NCBI GenBank assembly: GCA_034766995.1
Contig: CM068313.1
Coordinates: 19,509,512-19,573,511 of the forward strand
DNA: 64,000 nt
Direction: 5' to 3'
DNA from: Acanthacorydalis orientalis
Lineage: Eukaryota; Arthropoda; Insecta; Megaloptera; Corydalidae
Within the stretch, counting starts at the first letter, position 1, and every line of letters starts with the position of its first letter. The notes under the pieces are model-generated. The model did not search any database. It saw nothing but the letters and a program-made list of their open reading frames with translations, and was not told the origin of the DNA. Both the position numbers and the translations under genes were made by a program. Below are positions 39,727 to 53,141 of the stretch, one piece after another.

Positions 39727-40445
39727 TTATTCATATTTATGATCTTTAACTACTAAATTTTTTTTCTAAAAAAGTATTCATTATATTCATATGTAACCAC
39801 GGTGAAGTTTCTTTTATTTTCAAGTATACAACGTATTTCGTCTTTAAAACGTGAATTATATTCAACTGATTACATTTTCTACAGTATAATAAAAAAAGTA
39901 AATTGTTTAATGATGTGGCATAAATTTTCATGAAAATTTTATACAATACTGGATTCATAATCATATTTTGCACGAGTCTACATTTTATTCAACCATTTTT
40001 CGGGTACTTTTTTTACTTTACATTATAACCATTCAGTATACGTTAATTAGATTCTAGATAATTTTGAATTTTATATTATTATCGAAAATCAGTTAAATTC
40101 ACTTTTAAGCTTCACTTTTTTATCCTTGTCAATTTTTTTGAACTCTGCATTATATGTTTTGTTGAAATAATTTCACCTGCATAAGCAAGATTGCACAGGT
40201 CATTGATTTTGTACGGTAACTGATAAACGAATTACTGACTTTCTTGTATTCAGACTCTTTTGATGCACAAATTTGATTCCATAACGAGCCATTTTAATCA
40301 ATTTGATATTAAGTAATTTTCTATTTTTAAATACTTCATTCATTGATTATAAAATACGGCGATGAATTCATAATGAATGAATTGAATATGAATTCAAAAT
40401 GAATCTTGAATTTTAATAATGATTTGAATTAATTTATTATAAGAT

Positions 40446-40446
40446 A

Positions 40447-40502
<56 letters not shown>
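40446..40502. repeat. (TA)n microsatellite
   Basis: About 27 TA units with one TG interruption. Confidence 0.95.
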
Positions 40503-40507
<5 letters not shown>

Positions 40508-41141
40508 TTATTATTGACTCTCAATGTTAAATAATATACATTAAAAATATTATTTTTTAATTAATATTCTTAAGCAGTAAGTCTAATTATTATGATTTAT
40601 ATTTATTTATTCTAAAAAAATATATTGAAAAGATATGGAAACTAATAAGAATACAAAAAAATGAAGATTATTTATGTCTGTATTAATTCAGATTTCTGAA
40701 ATATAAAATATCAAAATTCATCATCAATTATATCATAATATAAACACTCGTTCTTACGAAATGAATATTTTATTTTCTTATAATCATTTTATAAATTATA
40801 ATATTTAGTTAATTATTCAAGTGGTTTACTTTCAATATTTTTTTAATTTCAAATCGTTCACTCACTAACTCTCTTATTTATTTTTTACATGAAAAAAATA
40901 TTAAGATTTCATAATTTTCTGTTCTTATAACTTCATTGGATTAAATTGAACACTTGTTTGATAATAATATGTACGTTTGAGAAAATATTGACTTGGAAAA
41001 TCGTTTCTTAAATTATCTCATCTTAAATAATCAGTAAACAATATTGTCAGCTATGAGGAACCTTATATTTATGATCATTTTTATAGACTAGAAAGAGATA
41101 ACGTTGAAAAATAATAATATTTGTTTCTCTCTAGATTTTTT

Positions 41142-41144
<3 letters not shown>

Positions 41145-41189
<45 letters not shown>

Positions 41190-41216
41190 TGTGTGTGTGG
41201 TTGTGTGTGTATGTAT
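41145..41216. repeat. Compound (TA)n(TG)n microsatellite
   Basis: About 20 TA units, then GTGTGTGTGGTTGTGTGTG. Confidence 0.95.
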
Positions 41217-42179
41217 GTCTGTATTTGCGAATTTGTATCATAAAAATTGCCATAAAAATATTCTAAAATTAGAGTATATACAACTGTTATTCACATTCGC
41301 TGAATTTAATCGTTATTCTTGGATTTTATTTTACAATTCTGTACAAAATGGCATGAAATATAGATCAAATTAATTTTTTGTTTACTGTGCAATATTCTTT
41401 TAAATCGATTTTCCACTCTTGTTTTCTCAGTATTTCATGTCGTTTTATTTACTAAAAACAGTATTAACAAATCCATAAAAATCGTATCAATTATTGTATT
41501 GAGCCTTAAATGTTTTATTTAATTTAGGTACTTTTAATTTTTTATTTTCGGTTTTTTTAATAATTTCACATTGATCTACGCAAAGAATCTGTTTCTCTAA
41601 AATGTAATTATTATTTATTATTTTTTTAAATCTGTTATTATCACTCATACTTGATTAATACTTTCTCCATTTTTTCATTACAATTTTAATTAATTTTGTA
41701 ATTGATACTGTTTCAATTTAAACTAATATATCAGCTAGAAATCAAACAGAAAGTAGCACACACTTAGACGTATGACTATTCTGAAGTCTTAAGAAATATT
41801 CAAAACCAGTCTGAATATTTCAGAAGTTAATTTTAAATAATTTAATTACTTTTGTTCGACATATATTTACATTATATGATTAATTAGTATAATTGAAAAT
41901 ATAATAGTCGTCATAAATAACTGCATTAAAAATGTTGTGTTACTTACTTGCACACTGAATAAATATTTTTTTAAAAAAATTAAATATACCACAAAAAATA
42001 AAATATAAATATTAAACGCATTGTTGTCAGTTAAAGTAAGAAACTGACATGAACGTTCTCATCAACAATTTGTTTCGAGTTACGACTTAAACGGAATAGC
42101 GTAATGTAAATTGTTCTTCATTTTGCTACTACGTTGCGGTGAATTTTGTATTGTACCATTAGTTTAATTTGTTCTAAAA

Positions 42180-42340
42180 GGGCGGTCAGTCGAGAATAGG
42201 TGCTCTATATACGCTTGTGTTGAACGATGAATACTAATGTTTGAGTCATGTAACAGGCGTCGATGTTGAAGGGAGCTTCCATACATGGTAGCGGATTCTG
42301 CAACGCTTTTGTTTGATTTACGCGTTCTATGGTTTAAATA
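42180..42340. other. GC-richer intronic patch, no gene recognised
   Basis: The patch starts GGGCGGTCAGTCGAG and includes AACAGGCGTCGATGTTGAAG near 42252. No open frame or in-phase splice pair is apparent. Confidence 0.25.
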
Positions 42341-42675
42341 GATTCCTTTATGTGCGTATGTATAACTTGAAATAATGACTTATTTATTACATTAGTTATT
42401 TACAAAGTGTACGTTTTGTTGATTATTTAATTTCACATTATTCGTGAAATGTTTTGAATGAAACGTAAAGGTTAAAATAAGTACATTTGAAGTGCTATTT
42501 TGTACATTCACGTACACAGTATATATACATATATATATACATATATATACAAAAAAATATTATCTGAATAATACACAAATTTAAAATAATTTAAATTATA
42601 AATCAGTTCACTCCTTGAACAATGTTGTGATATTATAGAATAAAATTTAAAAAATGTTAAAATATTCTTTTGACA

Positions 42676-42679
<4 letters not shown>

Positions 42680-42717
<38 letters not shown>
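42680..42717. repeat. (TA)n microsatellite
   Basis: About 19 TA units. Confidence 0.95.
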
Positions 42718-42719
<2 letters not shown>

Positions 42720-43189
42720 GTATAGTTTAGAATTATTAAAATTAACAAATATAAACGTTTATTAGTATGACGCCCGTCTAAATATTTCAGAAAGTAATAA
42801 AATTAAAGATAACTTTAAATAAAATTACCTTTTTCATATTCTGTAGTAGGAAAAAATATTAGTGATATTGTTCCTTACAAAAATTGAAATTTTGAAGCAA
42901 ATTCATGCAAAAAGAATAAGGTACACTTAAATTGAGTGTATTAATTATAAGTTGTTATATTTTAATTAAAAATTTGTTTCAACAGTCATTATGTACAATT
43001 GATTTTTTTTTATATTTACTATCCATTAAAGTTTATCTCTGCTAATATTTAATAAACTTTCAAAAGTTTCAAATACATTACCAAAAACAAATGTCTAATA
43101 TCTACACGTCTTCAATGGAGCATAATGATAATAAATAGCGAATTACAAATGCTTAACAGCACGTTGTCACTGGTAAGCTTCTACTTATA

Positions 43190-43493
43190 TGAAGCTAATA
43201 TCTATACAAAATCCGTCCCCATCTGTACTGTTACATCTAGTCAGTGACCATCGCGTAATCATAAACTTTATGGACCACTTAGTCCAGCATTAGTTTTGAT
43301 TGGGCTAAGTCTCTTAACATAAATTACTTAGTTGCTTGTGACCGCCATCTCTTGATAAACGGTACGTAGTGTTGCGTGAGAAAAGAATTTTGTGCTGTTT
43401 TCTTTTTCTGTGACATCGCGTGTGACCCTTGATTGAAGTGCGACGTATGTGGTCTTCAGACAGAAATTAATTGATGAAAGCTGGAACTTGAAG
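43190..43493. promoter_or_regulatory. GC-richer patch with AGATGGCGGT (minus) and a possible splice donor
   Basis: AGATGGCGGT reads on the minus strand at 43341-43350. The patch ends GAACTTGAAG, then GTAATT (GT at 43494-43495), a plausible donor. It could be an alternative non-coding first exon of the host gene, or an enhancer. No open frame extends through it. A 34-nt micro-exon (43460-43493) would break the frame and is disfavoured. Confidence 0.25.
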
Positions 43494-44299
43494 GTAATTA
43501 CACTAATTTCAATTATTTTATTGCATTTGATTGGCTTAATTGTTCCAATTACTTTAAATGCTTTTTTAATCGAGGATGATTTTATATGTAGTACAAATAC
43601 AGTTTAGAACTATCTTTCCATTTAAACGTTATTTAATATAAGTGCATTCGTTAATAAACTTGGGAAACAATTGCATATCTTTAATTACATTGTTTTTTAA
43701 TAATTTTTATATCCTTTTCTATTTTTATTCGTAGTTTTTCATTTCCTAGTTTGACAATTAATTTAACTACTTTTATAAAAAAAACCTAGACCAATTATGT
43801 TTAATTATAAAAAAGTATTGTATAATAACTTTATAACATGAATAAAAATCCTTGCAAATAATATATGAACGCTAATGATACTAACAGATTTTTAATAGAG
43901 AAAATGAATAATTAATTTTAAATTCAATTATAAGCTTCCAATTAATATTTATAAATAATTGTTAGACTTGTTTATAATTTAATAAAAATAAATACGTGTA
44001 CAAGAAAAACGAAAGTATTTCTATGAAAATATCTTGGTGTTAATTTTTTATCAAGTATTTAAAATAAACTGTTCAGTACTTAATATGAACTATTGTATGT
44101 ATATTTGGAAAATTTTAATTAAATATTTTGCAATATTTAGTCTCACTGATCTTCAGCATTTATTTTTTTGAAAAATAAATTTCCAATAAAAATATTTACT
44201 TAATTTATACTCTTTTCTTGAAGAACTACATTTTATGTCAATAATATTTTGAAATTAAAATGTAATTGAAATATAAAATTATATTTAAAAATTTAACTA

Positions 44300-44333
44300 A
44301 TATATATATATATATGTGTGTGTGTGTGTATGT
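44300..44333. repeat. Compound (TA)n(TG)n microsatellite
   Basis: About eight TA units then seven TG units. Confidence 0.95.
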
Positions 44334-45685
44334 ATATCAATACTCCATTTGAAATTATAAAAAATTATCGTTAGATATTTTAGAAAAATACATTATAAAT
44401 CGTTTGATTTTCCTCGTTAATAGCTATTCTCCTACGCAACGACAAAAAGTCTGACATGAAAATACTGCATTAACAGAAGAATTGTATTTCTGTTTAGGAC
44501 TTATAAAATTTATGTCCGCACTGCACTTAGTGCCCTTCACAAAATAAAATATAGCTTCGCAAGATATATAGATGGTTACTGCATGAAAATGTTAAGAGCC
44601 CATCTTATGAAAAATATTCAAACTTCACACGTAAGAAGATGTCAACTTTTGCATCCAACTCATCACTCACTACCATGTCTATCTAGAAAATAGAACTGAT
44701 ATGTACACCATATTAAAATAAAGATATACTAAAAGAAATAGACATTTTAATAATACATACATACATATGTAGATATGTTAAATAATAACTATATTTATTT
44801 TTCCACGAGTAAATATATTAATGAATAGCAAATTGTAAATGTTTCCTAATTCAATATTTTTGTTTAAAATATTAAAATAAGAGCAACAAATTTAAAAGTC
44901 CGTGTTTATATAATATTATGCATTACAAAATCAAATTAAACATTTTAACTTTTTTTAAAATGTATAATATATAGTACGTTCAGTATATTATTTATTATTA
45001 TTTAATAAGTGTTTTAAAAATACTGCATATTAGTTTAAAAAATATTAAAAAAAGAGTATACAATCGACGATTACTGTTTATTTTTTTCTTTAAATGTAAT
45101 GATTGATGTAATTAAAAAAATATTATTTATTATTAGTATATATCAATTTATATGTAATCGGATATCTTTTAACATAAACTTTATATTTATATATATATAT
45201 GGTACTGGTGTGTGTGTGTATGGCACAAAAATAGATATAAAATAGAGAAATTTAAATATTTTAAAGAATGACTATACTTCATGATTATTTGCTTGTTTAT
45301 TAAATCTGTTGTTAAAAATATCAATTAGTATACATTTTTATACAAATTATCGATTTATAAGATTTATATTTTAATTTATATTAAATTTTTTTATTAAAAT
45401 AATTTTATGAAATTATAGAGCATTACACCATTATTTATAATACAAATGAATAAATAATTTCAATTATGAAAAAATACAAAGCATTCTCAAATTGTCTGAA
45501 AATATTAACATTAACATTTCTTTTTTAAATATACTTAGACGAAATTCGCAGGTACATAATCACAAAACATACAAAAAAACACTTTATATTTTTAATCTTT
45601 TTGGTTTTTAAGCAATGAAAGTTTGATATTTATTAAATATTCTTATATTTTATTTTACATGTACAAGTTTATTATAAGTTACTTT

Positions 45686-45693
<8 letters not shown>

Positions 45694-45730
<37 letters not shown>
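45694..45730. repeat. (TA)n microsatellite
   Basis: About 18 TA units; GTGTG lies just on the 5' side, a weak exception to the usual polarity. Confidence 0.95.
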
Positions 45731-45732
<2 letters not shown>

Positions 45733-45779
45733 CTTTAATATTTCTTGAAATGTCAGTAACGTAAAATCCTTTCTATCAA

Positions 45780-45920
45780 TGATTGAGTTATTGATGACGT
45801 CACACCCACTCAGCACATTGATAAGTTATGACGTGTACGTTCCGGATTAAAAGTTCTGCATCCGTTGTCGAGGCACGTGCACGGATTACGTTTAAAAAGT
45901 ACCAAGATAGAAGCGAGCTT
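45780..45920. promoter_or_regulatory. Intronic patch with CRE palindrome, half-CRE and E-box
   Basis: TGACGTCA at 45795-45802 is a full CREB/ATF palindrome. A TGACGT half site follows at 45829-45834 and CACGTG at 45874-45879. Three bZIP/bHLH-type sites within 85 bp, in a short GC-richer island, fit an activity-dependent enhancer. This is inference from motifs only. Confidence 0.35.
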
Positions 45921-46089
45921 TTATCTTATATGTCACTATTTAACATCATTGATATTGAAACAAGTGAAGATATAAATTCAGACATATGTATATGCATATT
46001 ATCATAATATTTATTTTAATAAAATCCTTTCTTTAAATAATTTAGTAGAAATATTGGTCAATAATGAAGAATAATTATGAGCGATATTC

Positions 46090-46131
<42 letters not shown>

Positions 46132-46559
46132 TTATTTTTTTTTAGTATGTATATATATATATTATTATACATATTTATAGTAAATAGTTCATTCAAATTT
46201 TGTCCTTAAAATTGTCTGTTTTGCTGTGATTTCTTGGCGTTGGTATATTTTTCCTCCCCTTTTAGTCCCCTTGAATTACTTATAGTATTCTGCTAAGGAT
46301 AATTACAACTTTATGCCGTACTATTACCTTTTTCTGATGAATATTTTGTCCTATAAAATTAATTTTATTATTTTTCACTATTTAACAATTTCACGAACTA
46401 TGAGTAAAAGTAAACTGAAATCAATAGGAAATATAAATTAGGTTCGAGTTCGATTTTAGATGGGTTTTCCTTTGGGGCGATGAATAATCGACTATTCTGT
46501 ACATGTATGACTATATACATGTATATTATAAACATTAGTTGGGTAAGAGGCTTTATTTC

Positions 46560-46990
46560 CACTTCGCAGATGGTACCTGTAAATGATACGCTGGCCGTGG
46601 TATTTACCGAAACTAAATAAATATATCACATATTAAGTTCGGCAATGTTCAAATACATTTATATTGTAAACTTGCATCCTTATCATTAATGTACATTTAG
46701 TACGCATTAGGATGAAATAGAACGATCGCTTTATAAACCACAACATCTCAATCGATACGACGCTGAACGTCGTCTGGTGGCGCCGACAACGGCTGATACC
46801 CGAACTACAATCACGTTTCGTGTAGGTGGGGGAATTATTGACCGACGCCAAAACAACACTCGTCATCCTCTACTAACAGTGTCTCACTCACCCATCACCC
46901 GTGTCCTTGTCAATATATGATGCCGTTCTCTCTTGTACAAATACATGATGCGATGATATAAGGTAAGGTAGACTCGTTCGATCCTGCTGA
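46560..46990. other. GC-richer intronic patch with GGCGCC
   Basis: TCTGGTGGCGCCGACAACGG around 46773-46792 contains GGCGCC at 46779-46784. A 77-codon minus-strand frame here has no domain. Downstream lie ACTCACCCATCACCCGTGTC and a purine-rich stretch. It is a candidate regulatory element. Confidence 0.35.
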
Positions 46991-47669
46991 AAAGCTCAAT
47001 ATTTCATACTAAAATTTCACTGAATTCAAGAAACACGTTCCGTTATTTAATTTTTTCGCATCCACTGTTTCCAAACTGCTGTTTCCATTATTAATATTTC
47101 GTAGATTTTCAGATCAAATACTTATCAGTTTGTCCTGACGCTGTTTAAGAAACTATGTTTTATTATTTTATCAAAATCAGCATTTTCTTAGTCAAATATA
47201 ATAACTAACTTCTTTAAAATATATATGTCAATATTAATAATATATTTCAGCCATTTAATATAAATGTTTTATTATTATATGTTTTTATCTAATACAACAT
47301 ATTACACATTTACCTACATACAAATAGATAATCAATACAAATTAATCTCTTAATATACACATTGACAAGTTCTTTTGAATAAAAAAAATACTTTGCTTTC
47401 AAATGATTGTACATAAATGTAAATACAATTATATTAATGTTAGCGATTATTTTATTAGTTAAGAATAAATATTTATTTTTAATTTATATATTGAATTTAT
47501 TTGTGTTAAGTATAAAACAAGATTAATTTTTAAAATGACGTCTGAAAATGGAACATTATTATTAGATTATGAGTAGATAATTAACTGAGATAAATTCTAT
47601 TAACTAAACGTTTCAACTCATTTCATCTTAGATTTGTAATAACGTATTTCTTCACTTATTATTATATTA

Positions 47670-47677
<8 letters not shown>

Positions 47678-47722
<45 letters not shown>
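47678..47722. repeat. (TA)n microsatellite
   Basis: About 22 TA units. Confidence 0.95.
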
Positions 47723-47725
<3 letters not shown>

Positions 47726-49079
47726 AGAAAAACATGTGCCTAAATATCATTAACAAAAAAATGAAATAACTTTAACTAAAAAAATATTAATAAACTACCA
47801 ATTACTTTAAGTTTTTATTGATTTAAAAAGATTTCCTCTATAAAATAAACGTATAAGATCAAAAACAAATATATTGAAATAGAATTGTAAAATATTTTTT
47901 GATAAAAACAATTTCTAGAAGTTTAGAATTTTTTTCTGTCAATAGGTATGAATTAATCAGTTATTATTTTTAAATAAAAAGTTCATAAATCAACAAAAAG
48001 TAAAAATATATATATATTTATTGAATATATTCCTCTTTATTAAATATTTACAATATTGTATGAAATACACAATTTTATCAAGTGCCGTTCGATACAGTCA
48101 ATTACATTTCGTGTCATATCAATTATCAATTCTGTATTTTCCTCTCTGATGTAATTATTAAATTCAAATCAAATAATAGTTTTATATGCAACTTTATAAA
48201 TATTTGTCTTTCAGTGCACTGAATTTAATTTTTATTCATTAAAAACAAGTTCTCTAGATATTCTCGTTTATATTATTATTTAAAAATTTAAATTTTTAAT
48301 TGAATTAACTGTATGTACTATGTAAATGAAAAAAACAGTAGTAGAATTATTATTTTAAGGATTTCAAATATATTATTCTATAGAGAGTTCCATTTTCTTC
48401 TATTGATTTACAAAAATTGGATTATAAACTGAGTGAATAAAAAACTTTATTTAATTTTAAAATTATTTTATTTTCTTTTTAACACATTCTTACACTCTTT
48501 AAATTAGATTTTGCAGTAAAAAGTGTTACCGTAGTAAATTTCATATAATACATAAAGGAAAATAAAATTTTTTTCAACGTCTGTGTACTTTTCGTACAAC
48601 TATAGAGCGAAAATAGCACTTATAATTTAAAAAGTAATTTCAGACGAGTATATCGCTATCTAAAATAATGATAGTGCTTGTATAAATGCTTTTCTGTATT
48701 TTTGTAAGTTCGAATTATGTTCGTAGTTTTAAAATTATTTTTTAGCAAAGATACAAATTTTAATATTAATGAAATAAAGTAAATTTTTAAACATGTTTAA
48801 ATATTTTATAAAAAAAAAATATACATTCAAGAGTATATATTAAAGGATAATTCTTTTTGTCTGTCCTTTCTTTGTAACTGAAACATATTTCTCTTTAATT
48901 ATATGACAATTATAGTTTTTTGTAAAGTAAAATTATTATTTCTGTTTAGATTTAGACTATTCACATATATTTATGTAATATTTTATTTAAAAGAATCTCA
49001 AAGGTGTTGAAAGCGTGAACTATAACAATTTATTATACAGTTTAAATTAAATCAATATTTGCTTAAACGAAATCAATAC

Positions 49080-49420
49080 CATTCCTCTATCATTCAGAGC
49101 ACAAACGTGGAACCGGAATCCCCCGTTGTAAATTATTAACTCTAATATATACGTCCTAGAGACAGGGAGGGACTTAGTAATCTGCAGTAGTCCCTTTCTA
49201 GTTTAAATATTACATTACAAATTCGTTGAAATGAGTCATGAGGTATGCTTTATAACAGATCTGGAATAAATTTCAATTACGCTGTGACATTTAGGTCCAC
49301 GTATGAATTATAAAGTGTAAATAAACGTGCCAACGCGTGACACCTACATATTTCACTATTACACCACTAGGGGTTTGATATGAACCGATAACATTTGATA
49401 AGAATGGCGTAGTTCGAATA
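49080..49420. other. GC-richer intronic patch, no gene recognised
   Basis: The patch includes CGTGGAACCGGAATCCCCCG (49107), GACAGGGAGGGACTTAG and ACGTGCCAACGCGTGACACC. There is no open frame or known motif that I can support. Confidence 0.25.
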
Positions 49421-50106
49421 ACAAGAAGCTTTTTGCTTAATAAGAATTGCTTATAAATAAAGTTGTAAAAAAAACTTTGTAATTAATATACGAGCGACAC
49501 AAAGCATCGTATATTTTTATCAAACAAACTTGGTTTATTTATTTCAGTTAATTAAAAACTTTTCATTTCAGTGTCATTTCAGTATAGCTCTTATTTCATT
49601 GTTGTAATATTAAACGGTACCCCACCTCGGTTGAATAATTCAAGTATATCAAGACAATTTCAGATAAAATTTCATATGAAATTTTATATATATATATGTA
49701 TGTTTGTGTGCGCAAATATTTAATTCATGATTTACAATCTATTCGAATTTAGTTCAATTCGGTCGAAAAATATGCTGTAGTTAAGTTTACACAGTAGTAT
49801 ATTAGTTTAATGCAGTATTCATAAATTGCAGTTAAATAAAAATGGAAACAAATCTACAATGATAGGCAGTAGCATATTAATGAACACATGATTCAATTAC
49901 GACTTTTTGTATCCTTTCTATTTCCGATTATTTGCTTGATATTTCTGCGGATTTAACCCAGTACGTATATCTAAAATTAGGTAATACATTATATTGTTTC
50001 GATTTTCATTAGATTCAATTAAAAATTTTCAATTTTTTTTCATTGCAGTTTGCAAAATATTTCAAAAAATTAATTTTATTAGTTTAAACTATTAAAACAC
50101 TTTACA

Positions 50107-50108
<2 letters not shown>

Positions 50109-50148
<40 letters not shown>
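50109..50148. repeat. (TA)n microsatellite
   Basis: About 20 TA units. Confidence 0.95.
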
Positions 50149-50150
<2 letters not shown>

Positions 50151-50533
50151 CAGTATTTTAAAAATATCTTAATTAGAAACAGTTTATTAAAAATCAAAAG
50201 AACAATAAGAACATTGGAGCAAAACAAAAAATATGAAAATCTTTTATATAATAACAACGTGAAAAAAACACTATATTCTTTTTTTGTCTGCAAACATACT
50301 GACACTTATAGACTCTGACATACTGGAAACGTTTTCACATGTTTTGGAAATAAGAATTGACGTTGAATGACTGACTCTTCTCTAAGAAAATTGATGAAAC
50401 TGTCTGGCGATGGGAATTTTTGCAACTTATATGTGTTTATATAAAATTTAAAATAATGGAACAAGTCTATTTTAAGATTTTTGTATGAATTATTAATACG
50501 TATTGTTTCACTTTTTATTAGGATATTTATATT

Positions 50534-50536
<3 letters not shown>

Positions 50537-50591
<55 letters not shown>

Positions 50592-50592
50592 A
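50537..50592. repeat. Compound (TA)n(GA)n microsatellite
   Basis: About 20 TA units then nine GA units. Confidence 0.95.
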
Positions 50593-52139
50593 CTTAATAC
50601 TTGATAATTAGAAATAAACTAATTGAAAGGAAAATATTAATCAATAAAATAGATAAAATGTTTCGTAGTTTATAAGTAATTTAAAATGTACTACGACTAT
50701 ATCAATCCATATGGCGCCATTGAAAATATATCATATAACGACAGTTTGTTATTAGTTGACCCAAATACACGTTTCGTTAATGACTCATTTAGTTATGACG
50801 GGACTAAATATATATCATTCCATAAATTACAAACCTGTTCAATTATGTATAATACAAATAATTAAAATCGTGTTTTATTCAAAATAATAAAATATTATAT
50901 CAATTTATAACTTCTTTTCTAAATTATAGTGGTAATTCTTCTACATAGTCAGCTGTTGTTATTTTAGTATTTGATTCATATAAAACTATAGGATATTTTA
51001 TCAAAACTTATATTTATTACAGATATTTTAATATCAAATGAATAATATCATCATTTAATATTGAAATGAAAAACCAAAAAAATTAATTTGTGTTGCAATA
51101 TTTTATTACCTTTCTATATTTGAAATATCAATGCTTTTATAAAAACATAATTTAAATATTGCCATCGTGCATGTCAGTTTCAAATCTGATTGTTTATTAA
51201 GTTCATTGTATAAATATTAATATTTTAAAAAAGGATATAGAATTATTTAATATCATTTTAATTAATTTACTTGTATTTAATATACAATTTTGCTGTATAT
51301 ATACGTATATTTGTTGTGCGCAAGTTTTTTTTAAATAATTTTTAGTTCAGACTGAATGTATCAGTACTGACTGGTATTCTTTTTTTCTTTTTATATATTA
51401 TTCTTAATATATACTCGTATTCTTATACGTTAATTTTTTTAAAAAAAATAAGTTATTGAGTATAGTTTTAAAATAATATATTTCATGCATTATTTACTTT
51501 GTCCAAATATCCAATTGAAATTTTAAAAAATCAAACTGGTAAGCTCTATAGTATGTCTTATAAATTATTGAAATCAATAAACTATTAAATCTCTTTAGAA
51601 TAAACATTTAAAAATGAGTATGTTAAATGTGATTAATTTAAAAAAAATATCGAGTGTACTTTATTTCATATCATATGCTACTTTTAAAACATCAAGATTT
51701 CTAGTAACTGATTTCCATAAATAATATATTTTTGGATAAATTTGTGAGCCAAATAATATTTTTTTCATTGTTTATAGACAAAGTCACGCCACTCAGATTT
51801 TTGTATAATACTTATGTGCAAATATTTGTTTTTTAATAATTTATATATATATATATATATACACATTTGTATCTGTGTGTGGGTTTGTTAGGTATTTTTC
51901 TGTTTGTATATGAAAAATTATGTGTGTAACATTATAATATCTTCAAGAATATATTTCTAATATCATGTTGACAATAAATAAAGACAAAAAAAGACAGAAG
52001 AGATTAAACGTACACACTTTTGACAACTTGAACTTAAACCTTAGAGCCAACATAAACGTCACTAAATAAATTGAATACAACGTTTAAATATGAAATATGG
52101 ACTGGACAACAAAAAAGTATAAAAAAAAAACATATACAC

Positions 52140-52440
52140 GCATAGAGTAGAAATGATTGTGATTTAGAGGCGGCACGCGTCCGTATAAAAACGCCACTGT
52201 ATTCATATATCTTTCTCACAATAGAAACCGTTGCATGCAAGTCGACAAAAGAAAGATGCGCCCCTTGATCCATGCGAACCATAATGCAACATATTTATAA
52301 AGCTTTAGCGCAATTGTGCGTGGGGTGTGTCCTATCTTGTACTAGAGACCATTAGGCTAAACTGTGAGAGAACGCTTCATAAAATTGCATTTCCTGAAAT
52401 TAATGTGCACTTTTGTGCTTAATTGCTTTCGTTCACCGAA
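52140..52440. other. GC-richer intronic patch, no gene recognised
   Basis: The patch contains GAGGCGGCACGCGTCCGTAT (near 52168), then TAAAAACGCCACTG, and further on ATGCGCCCCTTGATCC. An 82-codon minus-strand frame lacks any recognised domain. It is candidate conserved non-coding sequence. Confidence 0.3.
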
Positions 52441-52952
52441 TGGCGTTTTTATTGCTATTATCACAATCATTATTTGAATAACTGTCATTGAAACTTATGT
52501 CAGTATATTAAAAGAAAAATGTCATCAGCGCACTAAAAAATTTAAACCACCAACGTACAAAATTAATCCAAAATAATAAAAATTCCTCCGAATTATAATG
52601 GCACGTTATGTGTTAAGGAATACGATGACCAAAAATTTAATTTGATATGAATAAAATAATTAAAGGATTAATATTAACATTCGCTATTAATATACATATA
52701 TAATATATAATGCTTGTGTAGATATTAAAATTCTAATTGTTTCAAATAAAAACCCCATTTAATTTGTTAACTTAAAAAAGCTTTTATTCTATTTATTCAG
52801 AATACAAGAATGTATGTATTAGATTTCCACTTTAACTAAATAACTACAAAAGATTATTTGAATAATAATTCTTAATTCTTACAAAAGTAATATTAAATTT
52901 AAAATTTAAAGTTATTGTATAAAATAGACACGTTTTTAAAATTACTTTCATA

Positions 52953-53141
52953 CTAATGAACAATATAAATATCCATACATTCAGCATTTTTATAACTGAA
53001 TATATGTTCATTTTCATACTTGTAATCCCGTTGGAGTATTTTCTCTGTGATCTTGGTTCTGACCAATCCCTCGAGTCTATCTTCCATTATTAGTTTCAGC
53101 TCTTGAGTCTTGCTCAGTTCACTTGTAAACAAACTCTTTAT
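52953..53141 (-). other. Isolated 62-codon open stretch, minus strand, unassigned
   Basis: On the minus strand a frame without an initial ATG reads through KTQELKLIMEDRLEGLVRTK and then ITEKILQRDYKYENEHIFSY before stopping at 52955-52953. Its composition is protein-like and GC is locally raised, unlike the flanks. I cannot name the family. It could be a fragment of a retroelement or host gene inserted here, or chance. Confidence 0.2.

Noticed and set aside
43460..43493. 34-nt micro-exon between TCTTCAG and GTAATT
   Set aside because: Its length would shift the frame of the host gene between phase-1 exons, and no coding continuity is visible.
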